Positions 16,438 to 24,087 of a stretch of 37,381 nucleotides of DNA are shown piece by piece. Below the pieces are notes generated by a model. It was not told the origin of the DNA, made no database searches, and saw nothing but the letters and a program-made list of their open reading frames with translations. Position 1 is the first letter of the stretch, and the number at the start of each line of letters is the position of its first letter. The DNA is from Peptococcaceae bacterium UBA5767 (GTDB taxonomy: Bacteria; Bacillota; TC1; UBA5767): the NCBI GenBank assembly GCA_002418765.1, contig DIET01000043.1:1-37381 (forward strand), read 5' to 3'. Position numbers and translations under genes: made by a program.

Positions 16438-17028
16438 ATGCAGATTATTCTGGCCTCTGCTTCACCGAGAAGACATGAATTGCTGGAACAAATAGGTCTT
16501 TCTCATCGGGTAGTCGTTTCTCAGGTGCAAGAGACCATGCATGAACGAATGTCTCCTGAGCGTATGGCGATGGATCTGGCACAGCAAAAAGCGCAAGATG
16601 TTTTTGGGCTTATTAAGGATGATGTATTGGTGATCGGAGCCGATACCATTGTTTTGTTGGAGAAGAAGGTGTTGGGCAAGCCTAGTGATCTGGCGGATGC
16701 CTCGAAGATGCTGCAAATGCTGGCTGGGAGAACGCATGAGGTGTTGACAGGTGTAAGTTTGATTCATCCCCTCTGTGAGACGTCATTCTTCGTCAGGACC
16801 ACTGTCAAAATGGTTCCTTATACCAAACCACTGTTTGATGCCTATCTGGCATCAGGGGAGCCCTTTGACAAAGCAGGGTCGTATGGCATCCAAGGAAAAG
16901 GGGCACTGCTTGTTGAATCAATCCAAGGTGACTATTTTAATGTGGTAGGTTTACCCTTGGCTACATTGTGTCGGGTTTTGGAGAAGGATTTCGGTGTTTC
17001 TGTATATCCGAATTGGAAAAGAGAGTGA
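16438..17028 (+). CDS. maf: Maf-like nucleoside triphosphate pyrophosphatase
   Basis: A 196-residue Maf/Ham1-fold protein. Maf enzymes hydrolyse dTTP, UTP or modified nucleotides to the monophosphate and influence septum formation. The N-terminal signature ASASPRRHELL carries SPRR at 9-12. GADTIV contains the probable catalytic Asp69, followed by LGKPSD and the C-terminal KAGSYGIQGKG motif. A TTG at 16432 is in frame, but TAAGAGG (16424-16430) is ideally placed for the ATG at 16438. The gene leads toward radC and mreBCD, the usual maf-radC-mre neighbourhood in Clostridia. Confidence 0.95.
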   Translation: MQIILASASPRRHELLEQIGLSHRVVVSQVQETMHERMSPERMAMDLAQQKAQDVFGLIKDDVLVIGADTIVLLEKKVLGKPSDLADASKMLQMLAGRTHEVLTGVSLIHPLCETSFFVRTTVKMVPYTKPLFDAYLASGEPFDKAGSYGIQGKGALLVESIQGDYFNVVGLPLATLCRVLEKDFGVSVYPNWKRE

Positions 17029-17033
17029 ATGAC

Positions 17034-17597
17034 ATGTGGCAGTTGATGCCGATCATTGAACAACTGGAAATGATGCATCCGTTATGGGGCTTGTTATGGT
17101 CCGCTTTAGAATCTTTTTTGCCCATTTTGCCTCTTACTGCTATTGTGGCATTCAATGTCTATGCTCATGGATTTTGGCTTGGTTATCTGGTGTCCTTTCT
17201 GGGTACCATAGGGGGATCCACTTTGTTGTTTTTGAGTATCAGAAAATTATTCAGGGCACGATTTTCCAGTAAAATGGGGGCACATCCCAAATGGGTTTCG
17301 ATGCGTGAAAAGATGCAAGCCAAAGGCTTTACCCCCATTTTCTTGTTGTATTGTTTTCCTTTCACACCGAGTTTCTTTGTCTCAACAGCAGCCGCTGTAG
17401 CGGAGGTGCCGACAATCAAGTTTTTGGTAGCCCTTGTTTCAGGGAAATTGGTGATGATTTATATTTTGAGTACGATTGGATTTCATATCCAGGACTTGTT
17501 GGCTAATCCAGGACGATCAATCATCATTTTGGTGGCCATTGTGGTTATTTGGGTCCTTCTGGAGAAGGTTGTCAAGATTGACGAACGCATAGGATAG
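17034..17597 (+). CDS. VTT-domain (TVP38/DedA-like) membrane protein
   Basis: A 187-residue integral membrane protein resembling the SNARE-associated/VTT family (TVP38/TMEM64, DedA-like). Near the N-terminus SALESFLPILPLTAI matches the family E-x-F-x-P-x-x-P re-entrant motif. Hydrophobic segments lie at about 15-35, 40-60, 100-125, 130-150 and 160-178. Family members are implicated in lipid scrambling or membrane-potential homeostasis; the specific role here is unknown. The longest ORF begins at 16968 inside maf, but the ATG at 17034 (or GTG 17025) after AAAAGAGAG is better. It is probably co-transcribed with maf. Confidence 0.82.
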   Translation: MWQLMPIIEQLEMMHPLWGLLWSALESFLPILPLTAIVAFNVYAHGFWLGYLVSFLGTIGGSTLLFLSIRKLFRARFSSKMGAHPKWVSMREKMQAKGFTPIFLLYCFPFTPSFFVSTAAAVAEVPTIKFLVALVSGKLVMIYILSTIGFHIQDLLANPGRSIIILVAIVVIWVLLEKVVKIDERIG

Positions 17598-17624
17598 ACG
17601 TCATATCTTCGTAACGAAAAACGT

Positions 17625-17654
17625 AAAGAATCCGAAGTAAAGGGTTCTTTTTTT
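17625..17654 (+). terminator. Rho-independent terminator after the VTT gene
   Basis: AAAGAATCC (17625-17633) pairs with GGGTTCTTT (17642-17650), including one G-T pair, around an 8-base loop, with Ts to 17654. Confidence 0.85.
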
Positions 17655-17688
17655 ATCTCTAGAATGAGGATGAAGGAGGTAGTTTGCC

Positions 17689-18369
17689 ATGAAAAAAACC
17701 ATGAAACAGTTCCCCAAAACGATGCAACCACGCGAAAGAGGGTTTGCCCTTGGCGTGGATTCCTTAAACGACAGTGAGTTGCTGGCGATCATTTTGCGGA
17801 CGGGCTCCGTAAAACTTAGTGCTCTTGAGTTGGCACAAAGCATTCTGATCAAGGAAGGAAGTTTGAGTTCTCTTGCTGAGTTGGGCTTACAGGAACTGAT
17901 GACCTACGAGGGGATTGGTCAGGTGAAGGCCATTGAGATATTGGCATCCTTAGCATTGGGCCGGAGAATGATAGAGGAAAAGAAACCCATCCGGCCTATC
18001 ATTCATTGTCCATCTGATGCTGCTCATATTGTAAGAGAGGACATGAAGCGCCTGAACAAGGAAAATTTTAAAATAATGGTTCTCAATACCAAAAATCATG
18101 TTGTGGCCGTGGAGACCGTCTCTATTGGAAATTTGAACAGTTCCATCGTTCACCCCAGAGAATTATTCCGACAGGCCATTCGGCATAGTGCGGCAGGGAT
18201 TATTTTGGTACACAATCATCCGAGCGGTGATACGACACCAAGTCAAGAGGACATTCAAATCACATCCCGGATCGTGGAAGCCGGGAAGATCATGGGAATT
18301 GAGGTGTTGGATCATATCATCGTGGGAGGCGATGACTACTTGAGCTTTCGGGAGAAGGAACTTCTTTAG
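17689..18369 (+). CDS. radC: RadC family JAMM-domain protein
   Basis: A 226-residue RadC. The N-terminal helix-hairpin-helix region (about 1-75, with MTYEGIGQVKAIEI) is followed by an MPN/JAMM metalloprotease-like domain. The zinc-site motif HNHPSGD (175-181) continues to Ser185 and Asp188 (TPSQED), giving the H-x-H...S-x-x-D pattern. The old DNA-repair assignment is poorly supported for the family, so its molecular role remains open. A perfect AAGGAGGT site (17673-17680) precedes the ATG. It lies just before mreB, as in many Bacillota, but mreB has its own promoter. Confidence 0.95.
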   Translation: MKKTMKQFPKTMQPRERGFALGVDSLNDSELLAIILRTGSVKLSALELAQSILIKEGSLSSLAELGLQELMTYEGIGQVKAIEILASLALGRRMIEEKKPIRPIIHCPSDAAHIVREDMKRLNKENFKIMVLNTKNHVVAVETVSIGNLNSSIVHPRELFRQAIRHSAAGIILVHNHPSGDTTPSQEDIQITSRIVEAGKIMGIEVLDHIIVGGDDYLSFREKELL

Positions 18370-18378
18370 ATTTGCTTC

Positions 18379-18418
18379 TTGTTATTCCCATTGACTTCAT
18401 TATAATATAGAATGAAGT
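18379..18418 (+). promoter_or_regulatory. mreB promoter with overlapping inverted repeat
   Basis: TTGTTA (18379-18384), a 16-base spacer, and perfect TATAAT (18401-18406). An 8-base inverted repeat, ACTTCATT (18394-18401) and AATGAAGT (18411-18418), brackets the -10 box. It could be an operator for a dimeric regulator or a hairpin at the transcript 5' end. Confidence 0.55.
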
Positions 18419-18447
18419 GACTGTATGAAAAGACTAATGGGGGTATT

Positions 18448-19482
18448 ATGTTTAAAGCAAAAGATTTGGGAATCGATTTAGGTACAGCGAATATCTTGGT
18501 CTATATACGTGGCGAAGGGGTTGTGATGCAGGAACCTTCCGTTGTTGCGATACAAAAATCAACCAGAGAGATTCTGGCAGTCGGTAGTGAAGCCAAGCAA
18601 ATGATAGGCAGAACACCGGAAAATATTATTGCCATACGTCCACTGAAAGATGGTGTCATTGCTGATTTTGATGTTGCACAGGCCATGTTGCGATACTTTA
18701 TCAACAAATCAAAAAGTAAGTTCTCTTTGATTAAGCCGAATGTGGTTGTGGGAGTGCCAACAGGGATTACTGCTGTAGAAGAACGAGCAGTCAAGGATGC
18801 AGCTTTGCAGGCCGGAGCCAAGGATGTTCAGCTTTTGGCAGAACCGATGGCCGCAGCCATTGGTGCCGGTATGCCCGTTGGGGAACCGACTGGCAACATG
18901 ATCGTGGACATTGGCGGAGGAACCACCGAGGTGGCCGTCATATCCCTGGGTGGCATCGTGACGGAGCGATCCATTCGTGTGGGTGGTGATGAGATGGATG
19001 CAGCCATCGTCAATTACTTAAAAAGAAAATACAATCTCTTGGTGGGTGAAAGAACGGCAGAAGATTTGAAGATGCACTATGGAAGTGCTTATTTTTCTGA
19101 CTCTGCGGATGACCAAAAGAGAAAAGTAGAACGCTGTTCCATACGTGGACGTGATTTGGTTGAAGGTTTGCCCAAAAATATCGAATTATCAGGAGAAGAG
19201 ATCCGGCTTGCTATGCAAGAACCAGTGAACAGAATCATCGAAGGCATACGTTATTGTTTGGAACATACGCCTCCTGAATTGTCTTCTGATATCATGGACA
19301 AAGGAATCATATTGGCCGGTGGCGGATCGTTGCTGTATGGATTGGACAAACTGATACGAGACGAGACTGGCATGCCGGTTTATGTGGCCGATGATCCATT
19401 GACAGCGGTGGCCAAAGGAACAGGTATCGTAGTGGAGAACTTGGATAAATGGAGGAAAACGCTGGCCAACATCAAAGGATAG
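18448..19482 (+). CDS. mreB: Rod-shape determining actin homolog MreB
   Basis: A 344-residue bacterial actin. The N-terminal phosphate-1 motif is GIDLGTANILVYIRGEG, phosphate-2 is IVDIGGGTTEVAVI near 155, and the adenosine motif is IILAGGGSLLYGLD near 290. It assembles into membrane-associated filaments that guide the elongasome. Length is normal. It is the first gene of mreB-mreC-mreD-mrdA-rodA, all spaced by 18 bases or less or overlapping. The TATAAT promoter and inverted repeat upstream suggest that control begins here. Confidence 0.97.
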   Translation: MFKAKDLGIDLGTANILVYIRGEGVVMQEPSVVAIQKSTREILAVGSEAKQMIGRTPENIIAIRPLKDGVIADFDVAQAMLRYFINKSKSKFSLIKPNVVVGVPTGITAVEERAVKDAALQAGAKDVQLLAEPMAAAIGAGMPVGEPTGNMIVDIGGGTTEVAVISLGGIVTERSIRVGGDEMDAAIVNYLKRKYNLLVGERTAEDLKMHYGSAYFSDSADDQKRKVERCSIRGRDLVEGLPKNIELSGEEIRLAMQEPVNRIIEGIRYCLEHTPPELSSDIMDKGIILAGGGSLLYGLDKLIRDETGMPVYVADDPLTAVAKGTGIVVENLDKWRKTLANIKG

Positions 19483-19500
19483 GATGAGGGATACCAGATC

Positions 19501-20319
19501 ATGAATAATAGGAACAAGATCTTCATTTTTTTTCTGCTCATCATATGTATATTGGGGATTCGCTATTCTTCAGAGGATCGAGAGATTACGCAATTGGAAA
19601 AAATCATTGCGGAGTTCTTTCGTCCTGCCCAACAGTTTGCCATGGAAAACACGCGCAAGATCATTGTTTTTATGGAGGGAGTCTCTTCTTATCCTGCTGT
19701 TCGAGAAGAGAACGAACGACTGCAGGAACAATTGGATAAATACCAAATGGAGTTGCAACGAGAGAAAGAATTTTATTTTGAAAATATTCGTTTGCGCAAG
19801 CTTCTGGAGATGGAAATGACCTCAACGCTATCCTTGCAAGCGGCCGATGTGATTGGGCGAAGCATTAAATCATGGGATGATGTACTCATTATCAACAAAG
19901 GCGAAGAGGATGGAGTGGATTTATATGATGGCGTTATGACCTACCGGGGATTGGTTGGCAAGGTGTTTTATGTTGGCCCTCATACTGCCCAGGTCAGGCT
20001 ATTGAACAATCGTCTAGGATCTGTGCCAGCCATGACAGAGCAAACTCGGTTCCCAGGCGTCATTGAGGGAATAGGAGATGGGTCAGGGCTCTTGCAGTTA
20101 ACCTACCTTCCCTATGATGCACCGGTTGAAGTCAACCAGACCATCATTACTTCGGGACTAGGGGAACTGATTCCCAAGGGAATTCGCATTGGGTATGTCA
20201 GTTCTATTCAATATAATGAAGACGGTCTCATCAAGAAAGCCATTGTGACGCCATTTGAGGATTTCAATCGTCTTGAAGAAGTTTTGATCATTGAACAAAT
20301 TCATGAGGTGTCCCCATGA
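19501..20319 (+). CDS. mreC: Rod-shape determining protein MreC
   Basis: A 272-residue MreC. One N-terminal membrane helix (about 5-22, IFIFFLLIICILGI) anchors it. An extracytoplasmic coiled coil follows at about 60-105 (REENERLQEQLDKYQMELQ), then the paired beta-domains (DVIGRSIKSWDDVLIINKG and the later GLGELIPKGIRIGYV). It scaffolds MreB, MreD, PBP2 and RodA. The stop overlaps the mreD start by 4 bases (ATGA), so the two are translationally coupled. Confidence 0.96.
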   Translation: MNNRNKIFIFFLLIICILGIRYSSEDREITQLEKIIAEFFRPAQQFAMENTRKIIVFMEGVSSYPAVREENERLQEQLDKYQMELQREKEFYFENIRLRKLLEMEMTSTLSLQAADVIGRSIKSWDDVLIINKGEEDGVDLYDGVMTYRGLVGKVFYVGPHTAQVRLLNNRLGSVPAMTEQTRFPGVIEGIGDGSGLLQLTYLPYDAPVEVNQTIITSGLGELIPKGIRIGYVSSIQYNEDGLIKKAIVTPFEDFNRLEEVLIIEQIHEVSP

Positions 20320-20828
20320 GGACAAAGGAAATTTTGACTTGGTTGGTGCTCGTTTATACTGGGTTGGTTTTACAGTCTACTGTTTTTTCGACATTGACCA
20401 TATTTGGGGCCAAACCGGATTTTTTATTGGTTATGGTGGTGCTGGTGGGAATTTTGCAAGGCCATCAGTCGGCTGCCAGGAAAGGTTTTGTCATTGGCCT
20501 TCTGGAAGATGTGTTTGTTGGCCGATTGATTGGCAGCAATGCTTTGGTTAAGGCAATTGTAGGTTTCCTAACAGGCCAGGTGGAGAAGGAGATCATCAAG
20601 GAAAATGTGCTCATTTCCATTTTTATGGTTTGGGTATTTTCTGTTATACATAATTTGCTTTATGGATTACTGCTGGTGATTTTAGGTCTTGGTTCCACAT
20701 TGGGATTGGATTTTTTACGCACCTTGTTCACCTTCGCATTTTTCAATGCGTTTTTGGCTTTGATTCTTTTTCCTTTCTTGTATTATTTGCTCATCAAGGG
20801 TCCATTGCGGGTGAAAAGCAAACCGTAA
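20316..20828 (+). CDS. mreD: Rod-shape determining protein MreD
   Basis: A 170-residue, very hydrophobic protein with five or six predicted membrane helices, typical in size and composition for MreD. Recognisable features are the N-terminal VLQSTVF segment, PDFLLVMVVLVGILQG, and the GLLEDVFVGRLIGSNAL region. It overlaps mreC by 4 bases and is 15 bases before mrdA. It partners MreC in the elongasome; no catalytic activity is known. Confidence 0.94.
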   Translation: MRTKEILTWLVLVYTGLVLQSTVFSTLTIFGAKPDFLLVMVVLVGILQGHQSAARKGFVIGLLEDVFVGRLIGSNALVKAIVGFLTGQVEKEIIKENVLISIFMVWVFSVIHNLLYGLLLVILGLGSTLGLDFLRTLFTFAFFNAFLALILFPFLYYLLIKGPLRVKSKP

Positions 20829-20843
20829 TTCAGGAGATTTTGC

Positions 20844-22931
20844 ATGAATAGAGAAACCATCAAAATAACAGTCATGAGGACGAGAATAATCCTGGCAGTC
20901 ATGGTAGTCGTTTTTGCACTACTGGGCGTCAGGCTTTTTTACCTGCAGATTCAATCCAATGCATTTTTTGCTTCTCGGGCAGAAAGGAATACTCTCCGTT
21001 TTGTAGAGGTCGAGGCAACCCGTGGCGATATTGTCGGTGCAGACGGGCAGGTTTTTGCCACCACCAAACCGACCTATGTGGTCAGCTTGGAATACTTGAT
21101 GGATACCACTGAGCGAGAGACTGCCATAGTCAATTTGGCAGCAGTACTGGATGAATATGGTTATGATGAAGAGATGATTCGCACCAAAGTGTCAGCCAAC
21201 CTAAGGAAGTTTGAGGCTACAGAAATTGTCAGTATTCCCTGGGGTATGGAAGCCATTACCATGATATCTAAACTTTCAGAACGTCGGGAGTTCCTTCCGG
21301 GCGTGGTTATCAAGACGCAACCCATTCGAACTTATCCCTTAGGCATGTTGGCTGGCCATATTATCGGGCATGTAGGCGCCATTGGGGAGAATGAAATGGA
21401 TGCTTATGATTGGAGCATTTATGACATCAACGATCAAGTGGGGAAATCGGGGATTGAACGAATTTTTGAAATATTTGAGGCTGAGGATTCTGATGCATAT
21501 TATGGCTTGAAAGGAACCAAAGGGCTACAGCAATACCGAGTGGATGCCGCCAGTAGACCCATACAGGAAATGGATTTTAGTATCGAACCATTGCCGGGCG
21601 ATACTGTGGTTCTGACGTTGGATTACGATGTTCAATTGGCCATGGAAAATGCCATGGATGAAGTCATTGCCGAAGTGTATGAGTCCATCAGTGACAAAGC
21701 CGGTACGGCTGCCAGTGTGCTTATGGAAGTGAATACGGGTAAAATTTTGGCGATGGCCAGCAGACCGGGTTTCAATCCGGAAGATTTTGTAGATGGTCTG
21801 AGCCAGGAAGAGGTGGATTACTATTATCGTAATGAGCTTCGGCCTGAGATCAACAAGGCTGTGGCTTCGGCATATCCGCCAGGGTCGACATTTAAAATGA
21901 TTACGGGTATGGCATATCTGGAGGCAAGTGATTACACCCCTTATCATTCGGTGGTTTGCCGAGGCGCCTATTGGGAAAGGCCTTATATCTCTTGCTGGAG
22001 TGTACATGGACGGGTCAATTATTATGAAAGTATCGCCAAATCCTGTAATACTTTTTTCCAATTTGCCGGCAGTACCGCGGGTATTGAAAGAATTGCCCAA
22101 ACAGCGACAGAGTTTGGCTTGGGAGTTGATCCGGGTTTACGAGATCTCCCTTCTGTAAATATGGGGCTACAGGCCAATCCTGAAAACAAGTTGGCGTTGC
22201 AGGAGTCTTATCTGCAGACTCGTTTAGCACGGTATGCCAAACAGTATGATGAGGCTGTAAAAGATGCAGAACAGTTTGAAGTGGGGTCAGCATCTTATGA
22301 GGATGCACTAAAACAGGCAGCAAAACAGTGGGAAGACAGCAAACAGTGGGCGCAGGGCATTTTTGATTTTGAAAAAAACTGGCAGGCGTATGATACCTTT
22401 AACACATCGATCGGCCAAGGTTTAAACAACTATACCATGCTGCAATTGGCCAATTATACGGCCACGATAGCCAATGGTGGGACACGTTACAGGCCTTATT
22501 TGGTAGATCGTATTGAATCATCTCATGGAGGTGTACTGGTAGAATATGAGCCTGAAATTCTGGATCAGTCTAGTATTTCACCGGACAATATTGCCGCGAC
22601 CCAAAGAGGCATGAGAGATGTGACCAATCCAGGTGGCACGTCTTACTATCTTTTCAGTGACTTTCCTATCGAAGTAGCAGGAAAAACAGGAACGGCGCAA
22701 ACGGGTCGTGTGGGAGATGAAAAACTGGGAGAATTTCATGGTTTGTTCGTGGCTTATGCGCCCTATGAGAATCCCGAGGTGGCTTTTGCCGGGATTGTTG
22801 AGTATGGCGAACATGGAGGAAGTTCCGCCGGGGTCATAGCCAAAGCCGTTTTCGCTGAATACTTTGGTGAAGAGGATTACAAGGACATAGATGTAGGGTA
22901 TTATTTAAACAGTCCCTTGTTCGAGGAGTAG
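20844..22931 (+). CDS. mrdA: Penicillin-binding protein 2 (class B, elongation transpeptidase)
   Basis: A 695-residue class B PBP that cross-links peptidoglycan with RodA. One N-terminal membrane helix (about 10-35) is followed by the pedestal/dimerisation domain (RAERNTLRFVEVEATRGDI) and the transpeptidase domain. Active-site motifs are STFK (348-351, nucleophile Ser348), SCN (400-402) and KTGT (614-617). A charged, Ala/Lys/Glu-rich insertion (about 455-500, RYAKQYDEAVKDAEQ) lies between the SxN and KTG motifs. CAGGAG precedes the ATG. rodA follows after 2 bases. Confidence 0.96.
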   Translation: MNRETIKITVMRTRIILAVMVVVFALLGVRLFYLQIQSNAFFASRAERNTLRFVEVEATRGDIVGADGQVFATTKPTYVVSLEYLMDTTERETAIVNLAAVLDEYGYDEEMIRTKVSANLRKFEATEIVSIPWGMEAITMISKLSERREFLPGVVIKTQPIRTYPLGMLAGHIIGHVGAIGENEMDAYDWSIYDINDQVGKSGIERIFEIFEAEDSDAYYGLKGTKGLQQYRVDAASRPIQEMDFSIEPLPGDTVVLTLDYDVQLAMENAMDEVIAEVYESISDKAGTAASVLMEVNTGKILAMASRPGFNPEDFVDGLSQEEVDYYYRNELRPEINKAVASAYPPGSTFKMITGMAYLEASDYTPYHSVVCRGAYWERPYISCWSVHGRVNYYESIAKSCNTFFQFAGSTAGIERIAQTATEFGLGVDPGLRDLPSVNMGLQANPENKLALQESYLQTRLARYAKQYDEAVKDAEQFEVGSASYEDALKQAAKQWEDSKQWAQGIFDFEKNWQAYDTFNTSIGQGLNNYTMLQLANYTATIANGGTRYRPYLVDRIESSHGGVLVEYEPEILDQSSISPDNIAATQRGMRDVTNPGGTSYYLFSDFPIEVAGKTGTAQTGRVGDEKLGEFHGLFVAYAPYENPEVAFAGIVEYGEHGGSSAGVIAKAVFAEYFGEEDYKDIDVGYYLNSPLFEE

Positions 22932-22933
22932 CG

Positions 22934-24079
22934 ATGATTTTATCAAAGAATTATAAAGAACTGGATTATATCTATCTGGGTTCCATATTGTTGATTCTCA
23001 TAACCAGTGCTGTCGTGCAAGCCACGGCTTCTTATGCTGTGGTGCCTGGTGAGCCGTATCTTTACCTGAAAAAGCATTTGTTTACCATGGTGACAGGCGT
23101 CATTTTATTTATGGTGATGGCCTTCATCAATTACCGTGATTATCGTTCATTGATCCCTATCTTGGTATTTTTGACATTGCTGATGCTGGTATTGGTTATC
23201 ATTCCCGGCGTTGGCAGTGTGCGTAACAATGCACGTAGTTGGTTTGATTTCGGATTCTTATCGTTACAGCCGGCTGAATTTGCCAAGATCTTGTTTATTG
23301 TGATTTTTGCTGATTTTTTGGATCGTAGAAAAGATCATTTGGATACCATATTCCGCATTTTTCTTTGTTTTCTGGTGATGCTCATTCCTGTGGGGTTGAT
23401 CATGCTACAACCGGATTTGGGAACAGCTTTGGTGTTTATTGCCATTACTTTTTTTATGTTGTTTGCTGCCGGTGCCAATATAAAAATTCTCTTGGGCTTA
23501 TTGTTGGGGGGCATCGGCAGTTTGGTGCTACTCCTTTTTCTGCACTATCAGATGGGGCTACCACTGCCATTGGAAAACTACCAATTGATGCGTTTTACTA
23601 TCTTTCTTAATCCCTACAATGATGGTAAAGGAGGGCTTGGTGCCGGTTACAACATCATTCAATCCTTGATAGCCATCGGATCCGGGGGGCTTTTTGGCAA
23701 GGGCTTTTTGCAAGGATCACAGAGCCAGTCTAATTTTCTTCCGTATCATCATACGGACTTTGTCTTTGCTGTGATCGGCGAAGAGTTTGGCTTTGTAGGA
23801 AGTGTGATCGTGCTTTCTTTGTTTTTGTTAGTGTTGTATCGTGCTCTGATGATTGCTAGAAAATCCCATGACTTTTATGGATTTATCATTGTTTCCGGCA
23901 TTGTGGGCATGTTTTTCTTTCACATCGTGGAAAGTGCTGGTATGGCCATGGGCGTCATGCCCATTACAGGGATTCCGTTTCCCTTGCTGAGCTCGGGGGG
24001 ATCTTCGCTTTGGAGCAATATGGCTGCCCTTGGAATCATTGCATCTATTGATTTGCACAAGAAAATTATTCGGTTTTAG
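22934..24079 (+). CDS. rodA: RodA, SEDS-family peptidoglycan glycosyltransferase
   Basis: A 381-residue SEDS membrane protein with about ten hydrophobic segments. Family motifs include SVRNNARSWFDFGFLSLQPAE near 95 (the RW/QPSE-type signature), LIMLQPDLGTALVF near 158, and PITGIPFPLLSSGGSS near 340. It polymerises lipid II glycan strands during elongation together with PBP2, encoded directly upstream. Its ribosome site (GAGGAG) lies in the last codons of mrdA. minCDE, often nearby in Clostridia, are not present here. Confidence 0.95.
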   Translation: MILSKNYKELDYIYLGSILLILITSAVVQATASYAVVPGEPYLYLKKHLFTMVTGVILFMVMAFINYRDYRSLIPILVFLTLLMLVLVIIPGVGSVRNNARSWFDFGFLSLQPAEFAKILFIVIFADFLDRRKDHLDTIFRIFLCFLVMLIPVGLIMLQPDLGTALVFIAITFFMLFAAGANIKILLGLLLGGIGSLVLLLFLHYQMGLPLPLENYQLMRFTIFLNPYNDGKGGLGAGYNIIQSLIAIGSGGLFGKGFLQGSQSQSNFLPYHHTDFVFAVIGEEFGFVGSVIVLSLFLLVLYRALMIARKSHDFYGFIIVSGIVGMFFFHIVESAGMAMGVMPITGIPFPLLSSGGSSLWSNMAALGIIASIDLHKKIIRF

Positions 24080-24087
24080 GAGAATTT

